A stretch of 64,000 nucleotides of DNA, taken from the NCBI GenBank assembly GCA_022818135.1, contig JAFMSR010000003.1, positions 38,135,333-38,199,332 on the forward strand, in the 5' to 3' direction. Source of the stretch: Saxidomus purpurata (lineage: Eukaryota; Mollusca; Bivalvia; Venerida; Veneridae). How positions within the stretch are numbered: position 1 is the stretch's first letter; every line of letters begins with the position of its first letter. This document shows positions 12,001 through 22,041 of the stretch, piece by piece. Under the pieces are notes generated by a model. That model had not been told where the DNA came from and searched no databases. It saw only the letters and a program-made list of their open reading frames with translations. Both the position numbers and the translations under genes were made by a program.

Positions 12001-14112
12001 TGAACTTCAACTATGTAAAATAAATAAAAAGAGAGCATCATAAAACAGTGTTGTCACTGTTTATTTTAGTTTTATTCAACAAGAGATGGATAAAAAATGA
12101 TTCTAACACTATTGCCATTTTGTCTCATATAAGCAAAGAAGGCTTTGAGCATCATATATAATACGGTATATCACTCTAGATGACCGGAACTATCTTCAGC
12201 TGTTGGAAATTACATCCGTGTATTCTTACATAGTTAAAAGTGTTCACATATGTTTATCTTGTCAAGTTTTGAGTTTAAATTTCAGTTGAAACAAGCAAAT
12301 TCAGTGAAGTTAGAAAAAAAGCATTACAAGGGATTTTCTAAAATTTGGTATGTGGTCTGAATTTTACCAAAGTCTGAATCAGTAACTTACAAATAATATA
12401 AAACTACATAGACCAAAACATTTGTCTAGATCTTTGAGAATTTGTCATTTTCTGAGAGGTGAATTTGTCAATTTTTGAGAGGTCAATTAAACTATTTACC
12501 TGTAAATCGAGTACAGACTTTCTTAAAGAGTCTATAATATGACTAGACTCCTGTATCTTCCTATCCTGAAATAAAAATGAAGCTTTGAAGGTATAAAATT
12601 TCATATGGTTATATTGTTGTTATTGTTACATAAATGACACAAAATTATACTTTTAGGTTTAAAATAGTTAAAGGTCCACTACCAAATGAAAATTAAGTGA
12701 CAGTTATTTCAATGGCAAGTACATTACCTTATGCAAGACACTAAATAATGAAGATGTTGATTTTGCTCACTTAAGTTTTATATCTGTCCCTTGAAATGTG
12801 GTAAGGAAGCTTGGTACTGGAATGTACTATAGTTTACATGTTCAATTACGATCCCTTCTGTCAATGAAGCCAAGAGTACACTATTTAGGTGCGACTTTTT
12901 GTTTGGTTTTCTGACTTTCTTTGTAAAACAAATGCTTTGCAATATATCACCAATTAATTGTAATATCAAATAAAATATTGCAATATATATAGCAAAATCA
13001 TTTTCAATACCCAGTCCTACTAAAAATGATACATTGTATGTTGAAAACTGATACAGGGAAAATTCAGGCAAGGAAATTATTCTTGTTAATAAAAATGCTA
13101 GCTTTACATATCTACACAGATATAAATTTTAGATGTATTAAATTTAGAGCATTTGTATTTACATAAAAGGACTAAAATGAAATTTGCGCTATCATTTCAG
13201 ACATGTTAAATAAAGACCATATATTTTCATAAGCAGTTATACTGAAATATAAACCAAACCTTGTGTTTGAGCTCTAACTCTGTCTGATTTTTCCATTTTC
13301 TGATTTTATCAGCTTCTTGGTGTAACTTTGCATGTAAAGAATTCAACCTCTCTCCACCAACAGCAAGATCTTGGTCTTGTCTCTTATATTCTAAAAATAA
13401 ACAACTAACTTTAATTAAAGCACCCATCTGCTGCAAACAGGACAATTTGTAACTGCACATTTGTATTCCATTACAGTAACTTAATAGTAGTTAATACAAT
13501 TTCTTTATAAATAAGTAGTTCATCTATAATTTCTAGAGGGAGTTAGAATGATATGGGCAGTGGGTCTGAAATGGCCCAAATCAGTATTCTGTACCCATAA
13601 AGCAACTAAGAATGTGATTCACAAAACATCATGAAAACTGTCGAAGTCCTACATTTCAAGTGCAGTAGAGTGAAAGCGAAACCATCTAAAGAAAACAGAA
13701 GCAGTCCTCCTGTTCCTGCTCAATTCTATAAAGACAGACATTATCAGACTGTTCTCAGTAACATACCATTTGAGCTCTGTATCTGTCTGTTCCTATTCTG
13801 TGATTTTCCAGCAGATATCTACAACAGCAGAAAGCAGACACTGTAAAGCTAAACTCAAACTACTTGTACAGAAGAAAACATTTCATATTTGAAGAGCACT
13901 ACAACTACTACTAGTACATCAAATTTAAAAATGTTTTGGCAAGAAGACAGCAAAGAAAAATGTGTTTAAACAAACCTTGTAAAAGACATTTTATGTTTCT
14001 ATTCTAATATTACTAATTCACACTATTAGAATCTCAACGCACCTCAAAAGTATGATGATCTGTATTGAGAGGTTTGAAGAAAGGTTCTCGCTGGTTCTGC
14101 ATCATACTGTCA
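82..14112 (-). CDS. SYCP1: Synaptonemal complex protein 1 orthologue (N-terminal and central part; 3' end outside window)
   Basis: Transverse-filament protein of the synaptonemal complex, which zips homologous chromosomes in meiosis. Nineteen exons join in one frame with AG/GT borders: 14043-14112, 13767-13818, 13260-13390, 12500-12565, 11869-11936, 11423-11496, 10846-10938, 10725-10783, 10141-10210, 9749-9822, 8569-8677, 7043-7137, 3737-3921, 3420-3487, 2659-2720, 2122-2238, 1016-1120, 465-568, 82-199 (about 573 codons). Identification rests on the N-terminal region: an FFKPLN motif like the vertebrate FFKSFNK, then KLHQEADKIRKWKNQTELEL matching vertebrate KLYKEAEKIKKWK..TEAEL, SATRNLCSVLK matching NATRHLCNLLK, and YLEQEH matching HLEQEY. 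The rest is heptad-like coiled coil. Start is placed at the double ATG in the 14043-14112 exon; that exon has a 3' splice site, so at least one upstream (probably non-coding) exon exists. Exons 11423-11496 and 10846-10938 use weaker donors (GTATTA, GTGGAC) chosen because they keep phase and homology. Confidence 0.9.
1230..1870. repeat. Modular interspersed repeat, family B (intronic copy)
   Basis: Begins with 'aagagctgtcccacataagtg' type sequence and ends in a short 'gggggcataaaaaa' tail. Internally it repeats a module of roughly 175 bp containing 'gaccttgacctttgaggta', 'tgtgctgaacatttgtgcc' and 'tccttcaatgcatgacaaag'. Other copies lie at 4490-5201 (continued at 6121-6160), as a tail fragment at 16195-16268, and reversed at 29091-29616. 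No coding capacity is seen. It lies between SYCP1 exons 1016-1120 and 2122-2238. Confidence 0.8.
3110..3385. repeat. Probable interspersed repeat in SYCP1 intron
   Basis: Contains 'gggacataactctg', 'tgaccttgacct' and ends near 'gacggaccgacggacaaag', the same style of termini as the other families in this window. Only this copy is visible here, so assignment rests on style. The remaining intron sequence between 2721 and 3419 shows nothing recognisable. Confidence 0.4.
4490..5201. repeat. Family B repeat copy, interrupted by a hAT element
   Basis: Same modules as 1230-1870, starting with 'gacaagagctgtccctcataag'. The copy stops at 5201 and resumes after the inserted hAT element: 'tccacattatggggcataaaaa' at about 6133-6155 is the expected family B tail. 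The insertion therefore postdates this copy. Confidence 0.8.
4642..4839. repeat. Perfect 99 bp tandem duplication
   Basis: Positions 4642-4740 and 4741-4839 read identically, both starting 'aggattcaaaaatgtcagac' and ending 'catgtgcttaaca'. It duplicates one family B module. Identity over 99 bp implies a recent event or an assembly artefact. Confidence 0.9.
5210..6120 (+). mobile_element. hAT-family miniature DNA transposon (911 bp) with 8 bp target duplication
   Basis: Terminal inverted repeats begin TAGGGATGCAACGATAC at 5210 and end GTATCGTTGCATCCCTA at 6120. Both flanks carry the same 8 bp ATGATTTT (5202-5209 and 6121-6128), the hAT-type target duplication. Subterminal regions are full of 'atcgata/tatcggt' motifs. 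Inside, plus strand from about 5441, an ATG starts a short reading frame (MADETTLVDLAKPNK...) followed in shifted frames by a piece resembling a BED-type zinc finger (IVCRLCHKLV...). This looks like the 5' end of a lost transposase. The element lacks a catalytic domain and is non-autonomous. Confidence 0.9.
6150..6670. repeat. Internally duplicated intronic repeat
   Basis: A stretch reading 'gacttcattgcttgg...aagaaagt.tcaaatatt.ttcccataagt' occurs twice (about 6200-6262 and 6335-6385) with 'ataatttgtgataaatt' before each. It continues with 'gtttcaacccaatccattg' and 'gagatatggcc', a phrase style common to the other repeats here. No coding sequence is seen. The remainder to 7042 is unannotated intron. 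Confidence 0.5.
7150..8090. repeat. Modular interspersed repeat, family A (copy 1, interrupted)
   Basis: Copy of the family recognised by 'gggtcaattttgacctggggatcatgatttgaacaatctt', 'gtccactaggt.atgctac', 'ctaggccttgtggtttcaga' and 'aacactggcccagtggtttca', ending near 'cagatgagctaaa'. Other copies are at 14650-15955, 41215-41640 and 48310-49310. It is split by a fold-back insertion (7708-7946), after which the 'cattggcacagtggtttcag...gtgagctaaaa' part repeats. Confidence 0.8.
7708..7946. mobile_element. Small fold-back (MITE-like) insertion in family A repeat
   Basis: Starts 'aaaagagatatctat' and ends with the reverse complement 'atagatatctcttttt'. Between them are several 'aaagatacctct' and 'gagatat' motifs in both orientations. 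About 240 bp, non-coding. It interrupts the family A repeat; no clear target duplication was found. Confidence 0.5.
8935..9610. repeat. Tandemly modular repeat, family E
   Basis: Three to four diverged modules of about 150 bp, each with 'gacaagattttcaagtttcaggcc', 'tgaccttgacct', 'tatgacccaaa.gttgtaatatg.ac' and 'acttcatactgatgcttc'. Located in the SYCP1 intron between exons 8569-8677 and 9749-9822. No copies elsewhere in the window were noticed. The piece 8091-8568 on the other side of the exon shows nothing. Confidence 0.7.
9865..10075. repeat. Approximately 100 bp direct duplication in SYCP1 intron
   Basis: 'aaactataaacctgaagttt' occurs at 9881 and again at 9981. The flanks ('taatatttatcaaa' before, 'actgattcaaatgtcatcatggta' after) are also doubled with small indels. 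Confidence 0.8.
10211..14042. other. 5' introns of SYCP1 with no recognisable content
   Basis: Apart from the exons listed under SYCP1, the introns 10211-10724, 10939-11422, 11497-11868, 11937-12499, 12566-13259, 13391-13766 and 13819-14042 are AT-rich and show no repeats, RNA genes or other coding exons that I can support. Confidence 0.5.
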
Positions 14113-14645
14113 CTGAAAATGTAAATAAAATTAAGTGATGACTTTATGATGCACTGCCTAGAGAAATCAGTTGATCAATATATTTGTAATATTATGGTAA
14201 TTATTATCAACAAATTTTAAATAGTATGAGAAGTCTGTCATGTCAGAGAACTAATCCTTAATGACATAAATTCATATTTTGACAGACAGATCTTTTTGCA
14301 GAGCATGATTTTTAAATTCTTGTACAGTAGTGACATGAAGTTGTTTCTTTCAGCTATTTCTAATAAAAATAATAGATATCAAAAACAGCACAGAATTATT
14401 TTTGAAAAATATATTTGACAATACAAAAATAACACAATATCTGGATTCGCACAATAAGTTGGACTAGATCTGGAGTGTCAATCATCACAATGTCATAGAA
14501 GGCAAGCTCACAAATATTGTTAGAAAGTCAAAGTTATGTATCCTCAACATAAGTTCAGTAATCTTTTTTCAGTACTGAATGTCAGACATTGAACATACTT
14601 AGAATATTCATGCAAATCTAGCCCACAAAAAGTAGATTAAACGAG
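14113..14645. other. Upstream intron of SYCP1, nothing recognised
   Basis: The acceptor at 14113-14114 (ATTTTCAG on the minus strand) shows that this is intron, so the SYCP1 promoter and first exon lie further right. I could not place them. Confidence 0.5.
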
Positions 14646-14649
14646 AGGG

Positions 14650-15955
14650 CCATGATGGCTCTATATATCACTCACCTGAATACAAGTCCCCTTGTCTAAT
14701 GGGTGTGGTCAATTTTGATCCAAGAGGCATGATTTGAACAAAGGTGGAAGACCACAAGACAATGTTACAAACCAAATAGGTTTTCTTAAATACATCTTTG
14801 TAAAACAAGTGACCCCCTTTGCAGGGCCAACATTTACCCCAGGGTAATGATTGGAACAAACATTGAAGAAGTCTACTAGGCAATGCTAAATATCTAAGCT
14901 CTAGGCCCTTTCAGAGAAGAAGATTTTTAAAGTTTTTCCTGTATAAGCTTATGTAAAATCAAGTGACCCGGGTCCCCTGGAGGGGTCAGTTTTGACATGG
15001 GGGCCATAATTTGAACAATCTTAGTAGAGGTCCACTAGGAATTTCTACATGCCAAATATCCTTTGAATGTTCATAATGTACTAAACAGATCACTGGATAA
15101 GACAGGTTTGGACTTCCATAGAAGCGACAGTTACCGTATGGAACACGTTTTGTTTGTATGAATATAATGGCTATGCCGAAAGCTTCTGAATGTCAAAAAC
15201 TCAGATGTCCGAGGAAAATGCTGACACTTAAAGACAACCTTGAAAATGACCTTGGACACGATTTTACCAGGTTTGAAAATTTTCATTTCATCAAGGTTTG
15301 CGTACAGGCCCCTGTGGGATTGTTAAGAGCCTGAGCGTGTGCAAATATTTTTTCATACACATAAAGCAGACATGTCGTACTCAAACCCAGGTAATTGACA
15401 TCTTACGAGAACGCTTAAAATCAACCTCTCATTAGCAAAAAAACAAAAGAAGTCCATGCGCAGGTTAGCACAATCTTGGTAGAGGTCCACTAGACAATGC
15501 TACATGCCAATTATATCTAATCTCTAGGTATTGTGGTTTCAGAGAAGAAGACTATTAAAGTTTTTCCTATATAAGCCATGTAAAACCAAGCGACCCCCGG
15601 ACGGGGTCAATTTTGACCCAGGGGTCATAATTTGAACAATCTTGGTAGAGGTCTACTAGACAATGCCACATGCTAAATATCTAAGCTCTAGGCCTTGTGG
15701 TTTTAGCGTAGAAGATTTTTTTAATGTTTTTCCTATTTGTTGCCATAGCAACCAGAGTTCTGCATGGAATGGAATTCTTTGAACAAATTTGATAGAGCTT
15801 TATGCATGGAACATCCCTGCAGAGTTTCATCAACATTGGCCCAGTGGTTTCAGAGGAGATGTTGTTTTAAGAAAATGGTAAACAGACGGACGCCAGAAAG
15901 ATGCGATCCTAACAGCTCACTCTGGCACTTTGTGCCAGGTGAGCTTAAAGAGGAA
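14650..15955. repeat. Family A repeat (long copy, interrupted at about 15062-15466)
   Basis: At least three modules with 'ggtcaattttgac', 'gaacaatcttggtagaggtc', 'cactagacaatgc' and 'ctctaggccttgtggttt'. It ends with 'ctgcagagtttcatcaacat', 'ggcccagtggtttcagagga' and 'aacagacggacgcca...gtgccaggtgagct'. Family sequence breaks at 'catgccaaatat' (about 15060) and resumes at 'caatcttggtagaggtccac' (about 15470), so the 400 bp between is either an insertion or a diverged module. Confidence 0.8.
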
Positions 15956-15999
15956 TAAACATTATTTTAGAGTCTTCTTTATCATGGTTTTCCACAATC

Positions 16000-16860
16000 T
16001 ATCATTGAAGTACCAGTTTCCGTGACCCTAAGAATACTTAAGGCAGAATTGCCAAATCTGTTGGAAAAAACCTATTCTCTTGTGTCATCTTTCCTCTTTT
16101 TGTGTGATGTATTTAAGTCACAGTTTGGGGAAAACTGCATGATTTTAAAGAAATTTTAGTTGGTGAAGACGCCCTTTACTGGCCTCTGATATTGAAGGTA
16201 AAAATGCCCTGCCCACAGACAGACAGACAATGCGATTTTAATATGCAACCCTTCGAGGGCATAAAAATTGCTTGTATATCATAGCACAGTCCAAGAGAAA
16301 TGATAACACAGTGGCGTACGAAATGAAACGGCACAGGATGAATAGACAGACACGCATTACGAGCATCGGAAAAGCAGGGAAAGGAATTCACACTTTAGAA
16401 AGTAAAAGTTCTTGCAGATTTAAATCAGTTTTGATTCCAAACATGTTCAGGCTAAAATTATGTCGGAAACTGGTACTGTACCTTAACTAATTTACATAAA
16501 TTAGGCTATCATTTCGGAGCCCCAATTTTGGTATGCATGCGCAAATATACTGGTCTTGTTTACATCATTGAAAAGGCGATAAACTTTCATTTGTAAATGT
16601 GTAGATGACTTTTGTTTACAAGACACATTTTCAAAAAATATACAGGAAACCTCGATATTTTGTCGGAAACTGGTCTCATACCAGTAAGCAGATCATGTGC
16701 TTTCAACTTGTCTTTTATAATTCTTATTGGTCAGTTATATATGCATACAAACAGGGAGATCAAGACAACAGTCACATGACGGAAGAAAATTAGTTGAAAG
16801 TATGTTTTTGACTGTAGCCAAATCAATTTGGCATTTAAGTGTGACCCCTTTCACAGATCT
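16000..16860. repeat. Interspersed repeat family C (copy 1)
   Basis: Shares long blocks with 59325-60085: 'accagtttc.gtgaccctaagaa', 'ggcagaatt.ccaaatctgttgg', then 'agcagatca.gtgctttcaacttgtc', 'cttattggtcagtta' and 'gacaacagtcacatg...aaattagttgaaa.tatgtttttgac'. The two copies have the same order and orientation. A family B tail (16195-16268) is embedded. The copy runs into a 'gacccctttcacagatctga' block shared with 18477 and 28257. Confidence 0.7.
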
Positions 16861-17661
16861 GATATTTTATAACTGTCGCACCTGTAGGACTTATTTTAAT
16901 GTGCCCAAGAACAGGCCGAAAGTGTGGTTTAAATATATTAGGTACAACCGGTGCATAATAGACAATTAACCTAGTTCAAATAACAATTTTCCACCCTAAA
17001 AATAAGTCTTTTAAACAGGTGCTTTAAATGAAAACCTAAGATTTTATGAAAAATCTCACCAATTAAGATCTCAATGTAGATCTAGAGTCAGTGTACCCAA
17101 TTTCGCACAGGACACGGTTTGGCACCCCTTCTGGTTCTATGTAAATTCTGAATAAACTGTTGCTGATTTTGGCTTGTTTTTGTTTTATTTTTATGGGATT
17201 TGGGTAGTCTCAGAAGAAAATGACATCGGAATGATCCTGTTTCTGAGCCTTGCTTTGGAAAAAGCAGACGTAAACATAAACAAATCATACCAAGGCCACT
17301 GGTTCAGTTGCAAAAATATAAAAAGATCAATACAAGTGGCAATTTTCACAACTGAAATGCAACAGTCATCTACTTTAATCTATAATCCAGCAAATCTGCA
17401 AGTTTTTTCATGTTTGTTACGTAGAATAATGTGAAAAATCAGTTGTTTTTCTTGTTCTCCCAACGTATAGCTGAACTTGATTTAGCATTTTTCATATTTT
17501 GGGATAGTGAAATATATAATCGAGTAATTTCATTTACAGTGCAGGACAGCCCAGTGACTATGCTAAAGATTTAGCTAAACTTTGTTACAAAATATTGATG
17601 TTTTGAAGTCTCTACAGCATGTTAAAGCCATTGCATACATTTGCAGATGGTGACTATAATA
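16861..17661. other. Intergenic, no gene seen
   Basis: AT-rich. It contains the minus-strand copy (17089-17110) of a short motif, gtgtgcgaaaycgggtmcac, that recurs at 20195 and 20399. No coding exon is supported. Confidence 0.4.
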
Positions 17662-20053
17662 CAACGCGTTGCAGTTGGCTTTGCCCGCTAGCTATTTTAG
17701 CAATCAATAAAATTACAATCTTACGTCACACAAAGGCGAATCTGAAACTATTAATAGAGCATGTAGATATCGGTTAACTCCTCCCCTCCGTTCTTTCATT
17801 GAAAAGGTCAAATAGGGGCGCATACGATCAGTCTTTATTTGATTCTGACGTTACGTTCCGAACGTGGAAAGAAAAATTGAAAGTCATAACAGAAGCAGTA
17901 TCGGATAAAGTATATATTAAAGTGCCATTTGGTAAATCGGAGGAGCCAGGTGTACACTAATTGATGAAACTTTCCCAAAACGTAATGAAATAAACTATGG
18001 AAGTTTTATTGCGTACCTCAACGAATATCCCAACTAATTGCACGCAAGTGCTTTTTGCTACATACGATGGCCGCCCTTCGCAAAGGCAGACTAGATGTAA
18101 TATCAGTTTGTAAAATTGTTCTGTCTTGCAGTCGAAATATTGAGGCTACTCCACGAGGTAATACATGTACATAAAAATAAAAATAAAACACATTAACAGC
18201 GCACTTTTAAAGTAAGCAAGATTAAAATGTTATCGCAATACTGCAAATAGATCTAAAATGTCTGGGCTAGGTAAAACAGGACTTTCAATATTTATTCGTT
18301 CTAATTTTTTTCCCCTCAACATTTCGGCTAGCCTGCGGACAACCTGGACCCGGGACAGAAAAGCCGCTTGTCTGACAGCAGAAAGTCCTGTGCCAGACAT
18401 GTCGGACCCCCTCTGTACTATGGGTTGGACATATACAGCAGCGTCCAATAGTCTAATTAATTTGGTGTTTCAGTGAGACCCCTTTCACAGATCTGTTATT
18501 TATAACTAGAAGGTGAACAACTTGAAAATATCAACCTATAAAATCGGTTTGCCTTTGAAGTCGAAATAGTTAGACTAGCACTCTACCAAGTTCTCATATA
18601 TATGTACAAATGTACATTAAATGTTGACTTTCCGAGAGCTTCTTAATTGTGATTTTACCGATAGCCATTTGAAAAACAATAACACTGAACATAAATTAGT
18701 ACGCATGAGTATATCCAGGATATTATAATATTATTGTGTATATTTTACTTCAGTGACACTGATGACACAGCGGTCAGTGCAAAACAAAATGTTTCACTAA
18801 GACTGTCGTTTCCCGCAGATTCTTTAAATATGTTTTCTTTATCATTCGTCGAATGTTTCTTCTTCAAAATGTGAAAAAAGCCGAAATAAATTTACAAAAG
18901 TTTTGAGTAATCGTGTAACTCTGCAGTCATGTGTCCAACATTTCGCTCATGTATGGCTACGGGCGGTAGACAGGATGCAGTATCTAACACTCATCTACAG
19001 ATTTTTATATTGGTTGGAATAAAAAAGAATTGAAATACATGTAAATATATGAGATAAAGTGAACGTTATTAATCTACTGGTCTGACTGTCATGTCTGCAG
19101 TTTCATTTTTATGGCCGGAGTAACTACGCCCCTGTTCATTGATTTGTATTTTTTTGTTAAACTCAACGCCCGACCGCACGGCTTTTAAAGTAAAAACACT
19201 GTTCACAAGGGAAAATTGTCGAGTTCACTGTCGGCAATAGAGAGGGAACTTGGGTATGATAATACAACGTCCGTACAAGTAAAGATTTTGGCAGATGCAC
19301 TGATTATGTCAGTACGTACAGTACGGCATTAGATACTTAGTATGTCAGCAGACTTCCTTACCATTAGTGGCGACGCTCTGCGAAATAAAGGAGTTCCAGT
19401 ACCGGAGACAAAAATATTTTTCACGCATCGATGTACTCAATTATTGATAATTTCGTCAATTTAATTACTTTCGTTGACATTTTGTTCCACTTTGGCAACA
19501 AAATTGACGAGGCGAGTTGAGAAACAGATTGAAAAACGCATTTTATGAAAAATGCATCACAATATATTTTTTCAACAGACGTCATTATGAATTGTGTAGG
19601 ATAACATGTTACTGCAATGGAATTCCGATGTGTAAAGTTCCGTGAACATAATTTACATGTAAACTTATTCATAAACTTACGGTCTACACTTATAAATGCA
19701 ATGATACCGTAGCTCAATCGCTGTAATTGAAGGAGATCTCTTTTATATATATTAATCAACATTTTAAATAAAACAGAAGTTCGAGTCACTACAAAATACG
19801 CGAAGAAACCTATATTTAACATTATTAAATACTGTTTGTCACTTGCATTAAAATTACCATGCGGGTTTTTGGGCGGAGCAAATTGACGACGTGAGAAAGA
19901 AGCTGGACGCTCGCACCTAAATGTCCTTGAATGGGGAGGAGTTAACCTATAAACTAGCTCTAATAATAGTTTCAAAATTGCGCTATGAGTGACGTAAGAT
20001 TATAACTGTATCGATTAAGATAGCGATCGGGCAAACCCAACTGCAACGCGTTG
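17662..20053. mobile_element. 2.4 kb element with ~130 bp terminal inverted repeats and TA flanks
   Basis: The left end CAACGCGTTGCAGTTGG.. at 17662 matches the reverse complement of the right end at 20053. The match runs through 'ttgcccg.tagctat.tta', 'atcttacgtcac', 'gaaactatta.tagagc' and 'ggttaactcctcccc', so arms extend over about 130 bp with mismatches. Both sides are flanked by TA (17660-17661 and 20054-20055), consistent with a TA target duplication. No transposase motif is recognised; the longest ORF (minus, 19421-19975, 184 codons) starts inside the right arm and resembles nothing I know. The interior carries blocks (18100-18150, 18468-18580) shared with 28240-28440. Confidence 0.75.
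18468..18600. repeat. Family D block (copy 2)
   Basis: 'tttggtgtttcagtgagacc', 'cctttcacagatctg' and 'aatatcaacct.taaaat.ggtttgcctt.gaagt.gaaatagt' match 28230-28350. A truncated copy is at 16845-16880, and only the last part ('atcggtttgccttcgaggtg') appears near 20702. Non-coding. Confidence 0.7.
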
Positions 20054-21063
20054 TAAGGTATTCCTTGTAGTCTATATATACACAAAATAGATAGAAAATG
20101 TGAAATAATATAAATTTTACAAGCTTTAAATTGTTATTCCTTCTTTTTCATCAACTTGTTTTGCTAACTGGTCCGTCGTTATAAAAATAGCAGGGTGTGC
20201 GAAACCGGGTCCACTATTTAAGGTCAACCGGTCACATTTAAGATGTTTATAATCGAGCTGACCAATGGTATGACGTCATTATAAAAGAAAGTGAAAGTAG
20301 AAAAAAATTGTGAAAGAATGTTCATTTTTTATGATCAGTACAGTTAATGTTTTGATTATTGAGCTCTTTTATGTAATTAGATAATTTGTCGTGAAAAGTG
20401 TGCGAAATCGGGTACACTATTAAACTCTAATTGTTAAAACCTAAACATGCAAGTTTACACATACAGCATGGAATGCAGTTTATTTTCGTATTTCACCGAT
20501 TGATGCCGGTGTGTGAATAGGTAAACGTAACTTGGAATTGAGTAACATTTTAAAAATTTATCCTATCATGTTAAATCAAATACATTTAAATATTGGATTT
20601 TATTGCGTTTATAAGTGCCCAACAGAATTTCGCTAGGGATATGTTCCCAGTTACATTGTATTTGCACATCAAAGTGAGACGTAAAAGGCAGACTGCTATA
20701 AGATCGGTTTGCCTTCGAGGTGGAAACAGTGAGACTACTGAAAGGTAATATAGTCTGGGAGGGTATTACCAGTGGTCATATATTACCGGGGCATTCCGAA
20801 AAATGATCCAAACGTGACTTGTGAATGACGTCACAACATAATTTGCATATTGTACATAGACACTGATACATGCTAAATAACATGGTGTGAGATTTTCAAA
20901 TTTTAGGTATACGAACCCTAAATGTTCCAACCCCAACACTCGCTGTATCAATCACTGTTATTTAACAGTGTTTCTTTTAAATGTTTTAACACTTGGCTTG
21001 CTAAAACATATTTTTATTACATTATTTTATATGTCAGTGATTAAAAAATTGCGGAGGATTAAC
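20054..21063. other. Intergenic, repeat fragments only
   Basis: Two copies of the motif gtgtgcgaaaycgggtmcac (20195 and 20399), a family D fragment near 20702, and 'gggagggtattaccagtg' at 20758, which recurs inverted near 22120-22140 ('caccggtattaccctcc'). No gene is supported. Confidence 0.4.
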
Positions 21064-22041
21064 CTAGAGTGGGTGGACCAATGCTCGGCGTAAAAATGTC
21101 ATGTAATAAATCATCAGCAGGAATCTATGTCAACTAACCTCAAATTTTTATGCTCAGTTTGAAGACCAATCTCAACCTTTCAACCGTCGTTGTTTACATA
21201 TTTAAAGTCACATGGTGACGTATTTGGCGGGAGCTAAATATAGGCCTAGTAAAACTGGTGCGGTTCGTCCGAAATTACTTCAGCTGCCATACGCCAGATA
21301 CACTCAAAGGTTTTGTTTTTGAAATATTTCTGTTTTAAACCGATGTTGAAGATGTATTTAACACAATTTAGTAGTAATATGGATTGGAATAATCTGTTAA
21401 GTGCGTTAACATTAAATTGATTTACACTGTCTTTCTCCCAGACTTTTGTTGAGTTTTACGAACCACCTTTGACATGTCTATATACAAACACATTTAACAA
21501 ACATTGTATAGAAAAGTTCATACAATTATAAACTTGATTCATTTACTGATTTAATCATCTATAATGTGGTCTGTATTTTTTTTAAATAACAATAAGTAAT
21601 AAAAAATATACGTAGGAGATTTATGTTTTGAGAATCGTAGGAACAAGACAATATTGCTAGAGGGGTCCGTATAGATTGGCGCTATTTTACTTAATTATAT
21701 ATTATAAAATAAGAAGAATTAGGTAATATTTAAATATAAATGACTTTTCTATAAATTTTACGACTCAATTTCTTAAAAAGTACCTGTATACAGGAGAAAT
21801 CTTGTTTTAATTGAGTATGAAAAGCATTACGGGGACGGGTTTTACTCTAGGTCTGCGGCTCTACTATAGTCACGTGACCATTCCGGAAGTCAACCGCATC
21901 GGATAAAATCACACACGATGTAAACAAATTTAACAGCACCCAAAAGTTAAGACTTTTTAATGATTATTTTCGGAAAATCACAAAGAAACCTCATTTACGC
22001 CGAGCATTAGTATACGCCGAGCGTTGGTCTACCCACTCTAG
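21064..22041. mobile_element. Inverted-repeat element (~978 bp), MITE-like
   Basis: The left end ctagagtgggtggaccaatg...cggcgta (21064-21092) is the reverse complement of the right end 22013-22041 with two mismatches. A second partial copy of the inner part ('tacgccgagcattag') lies just inside the right arm at 21997-22010. No ORF of note lies inside. Target duplication is not evident. Confidence 0.65.

Noticed and set aside
19421..19975. 184-codon ORF as a transposase
   Set aside because: No catalytic motif, and the start falls within the terminal inverted repeat; reported only as an unexplained ORF in the element.
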